This document shows positions 63,756 through 64,000 of a stretch of DNA of 64,000 nt, in pieces. Made by a program: the position numbers and the translations under genes. The notes beneath the pieces are model-generated. The model worked only from the letters and a program-made list of their open reading frames with translations, had not been told where the DNA came from and searched no databases. The first letter of the stretch is position 1; the number at the start of each line of letters is the position of its first letter. Origin of the DNA: Leptolyngbya sp. NIES-2104 (GTDB taxonomy: Bacteria > Cyanobacteriota > Cyanobacteriia > Leptolyngbyales > Leptolyngbyaceae); the NCBI RefSeq assembly GCF_001485215.1, contig NZ_BBWW01000001.1, positions 2,294,001-2,358,000 of the forward strand, given 5' to 3'.

Positions 63756-64000
63756 TTACCTACTAGGCAAAATTGCACCTGCCAAATTTGCCCCTTTCAA
63801 ATTCGTTCCGGTCAAATTCGCCCCGCTAAAATTCGCCTTGCCCAAATTCGACCAAGACAAATCTGCACCCGACAAATCCGCCCCGCTAAAATCCGCGCCG
63901 AACAAATATGCTCCGCTAAAATGTGCGAATTTCAAATTGGCTTTGTGGAAGTTCGATCGATAAAAATGCGTCTCTGTCAATTCCGCCTCAACCAAATTCG
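63756..64000 (-). CDS. Pentapeptide-repeat protein, partial
   Basis: The C-terminal 80 or so residues of a pentapeptide-repeat protein, whose 5' end lies beyond the window. The repeats (FSGADLSGADLSWSNLGKAN and similar) continue to the edge, and the frame upstream of the first possible start keeps the pattern (NLVEAEL), so the true start is outside. The protein ends LAGAILPSR just before repeat copy 6. Confidence 0.85.
   Translation of the reverse strand, partial: NLVEAELTETHFYRSNFHKANLKFAHFSGAYLFGADFSGADLSGADLSWSNLGKANFSGANLTGTNLKGANLAGAILPSR

Overview
The window is chromosomal DNA from a cyanobacterium. The evidence is a phycobilisome core-membrane linker (ApcE), the photosystem II extrinsic protein PsbU, many cyanobacteria-restricted families (DUF3134, DUF2949, DUF1830, DUF4079, DUF3120, the TIGR03279 radical-SAM-like family, a PAP/fibrillin protein), several pentapeptide-repeat proteins, and a very high density of CGATCG/GCGATCGC (HIP1) sites. 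The ApcE has four linker repeats and about 1134 residues, as in strains with five-cylinder phycobilisome cores. A filamentous, Leptolyngbya-like organism is my inference; the sequence alone does not fix the genus.

Layout. 0.2-7.5 kb: an HWE/HisKA_2 sensor kinase convergent with a NarL-type regulator, a glycosyltransferase, a LOG-like Rossmann protein, a fasciclin protein, an MFS transporter, a rhodanese, hrcA and an orphan antitoxin. 7.5-17.3 kb: proA, a LysR/DJ-1 divergent pair, an M48 protease, a zinc-ribbon/FHA protein paired with a PD-(D/E)XK protein, tRNA-Ser(GCU), mraY, a fibrillin-like protein and an Fe-S RecB/Cas4-like nuclease. 17.6-26.8 kb: an antitoxin beside a decayed toxin, apcE, a possible ebsA, a BioD/DRTGG protein, VapBC, tyrA and a large pentapeptide protein. 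26.9-35.8 kb: a coiled-coil/TPR membrane protein, ArsC-like, DUF2237, a GH76 glycosidase, a nucleoside transporter, a zinc peptidase, yqeK-rsfS and tatA. 35.9-43.5 kb: a ClpC-type ATPase, two glycosyltransferases, a possible papain-like protein and small conserved genes. 43.7-52.1 kb: a five-PAS hybrid kinase, a glycosyltransferase and a tight minus-strand group (radical SAM, DICT-HD, pentapeptide). 52.3-64 kb: nadB, psbU, an FHA-adenylate cyclase, uppP, a TIGR03279 protein, a cheR-cheB-hybrid kinase operon and a partial pentapeptide gene.

Most of the window is ordinary housekeeping and signalling. The most unusual feature is a dispersed family of long, nested inverted repeats of about 170-220 bp. 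There are six copies in two sequence subfamilies (near 22.4, 32.8, 43.1, 48.3, 60.3 and 63.6 kb), plus a differently sequenced element of similar design at 39.7 kb. Their stems differ between copies by paired, compensatory changes. Most lie in tail-to-tail gaps, none lies between divergent promoters, and two supply the stop codon of the neighbouring gene. They look like MITE-type elements, or a conserved structured RNA/DNA module placed at gene ends.

Other points of interest are a second, broken copy of an FHA gene's 3' end on the far side of a PD-(D/E)XK gene, a decaying toxin-antitoxin locus, a Cas4-like Fe-S nuclease without CRISPR, and a chemotaxis-type methylation pair fused by context to a hybrid kinase without visible receptor, CheA or CheW. 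No CRISPR array, prophage, rRNA operon or transposase gene was seen.
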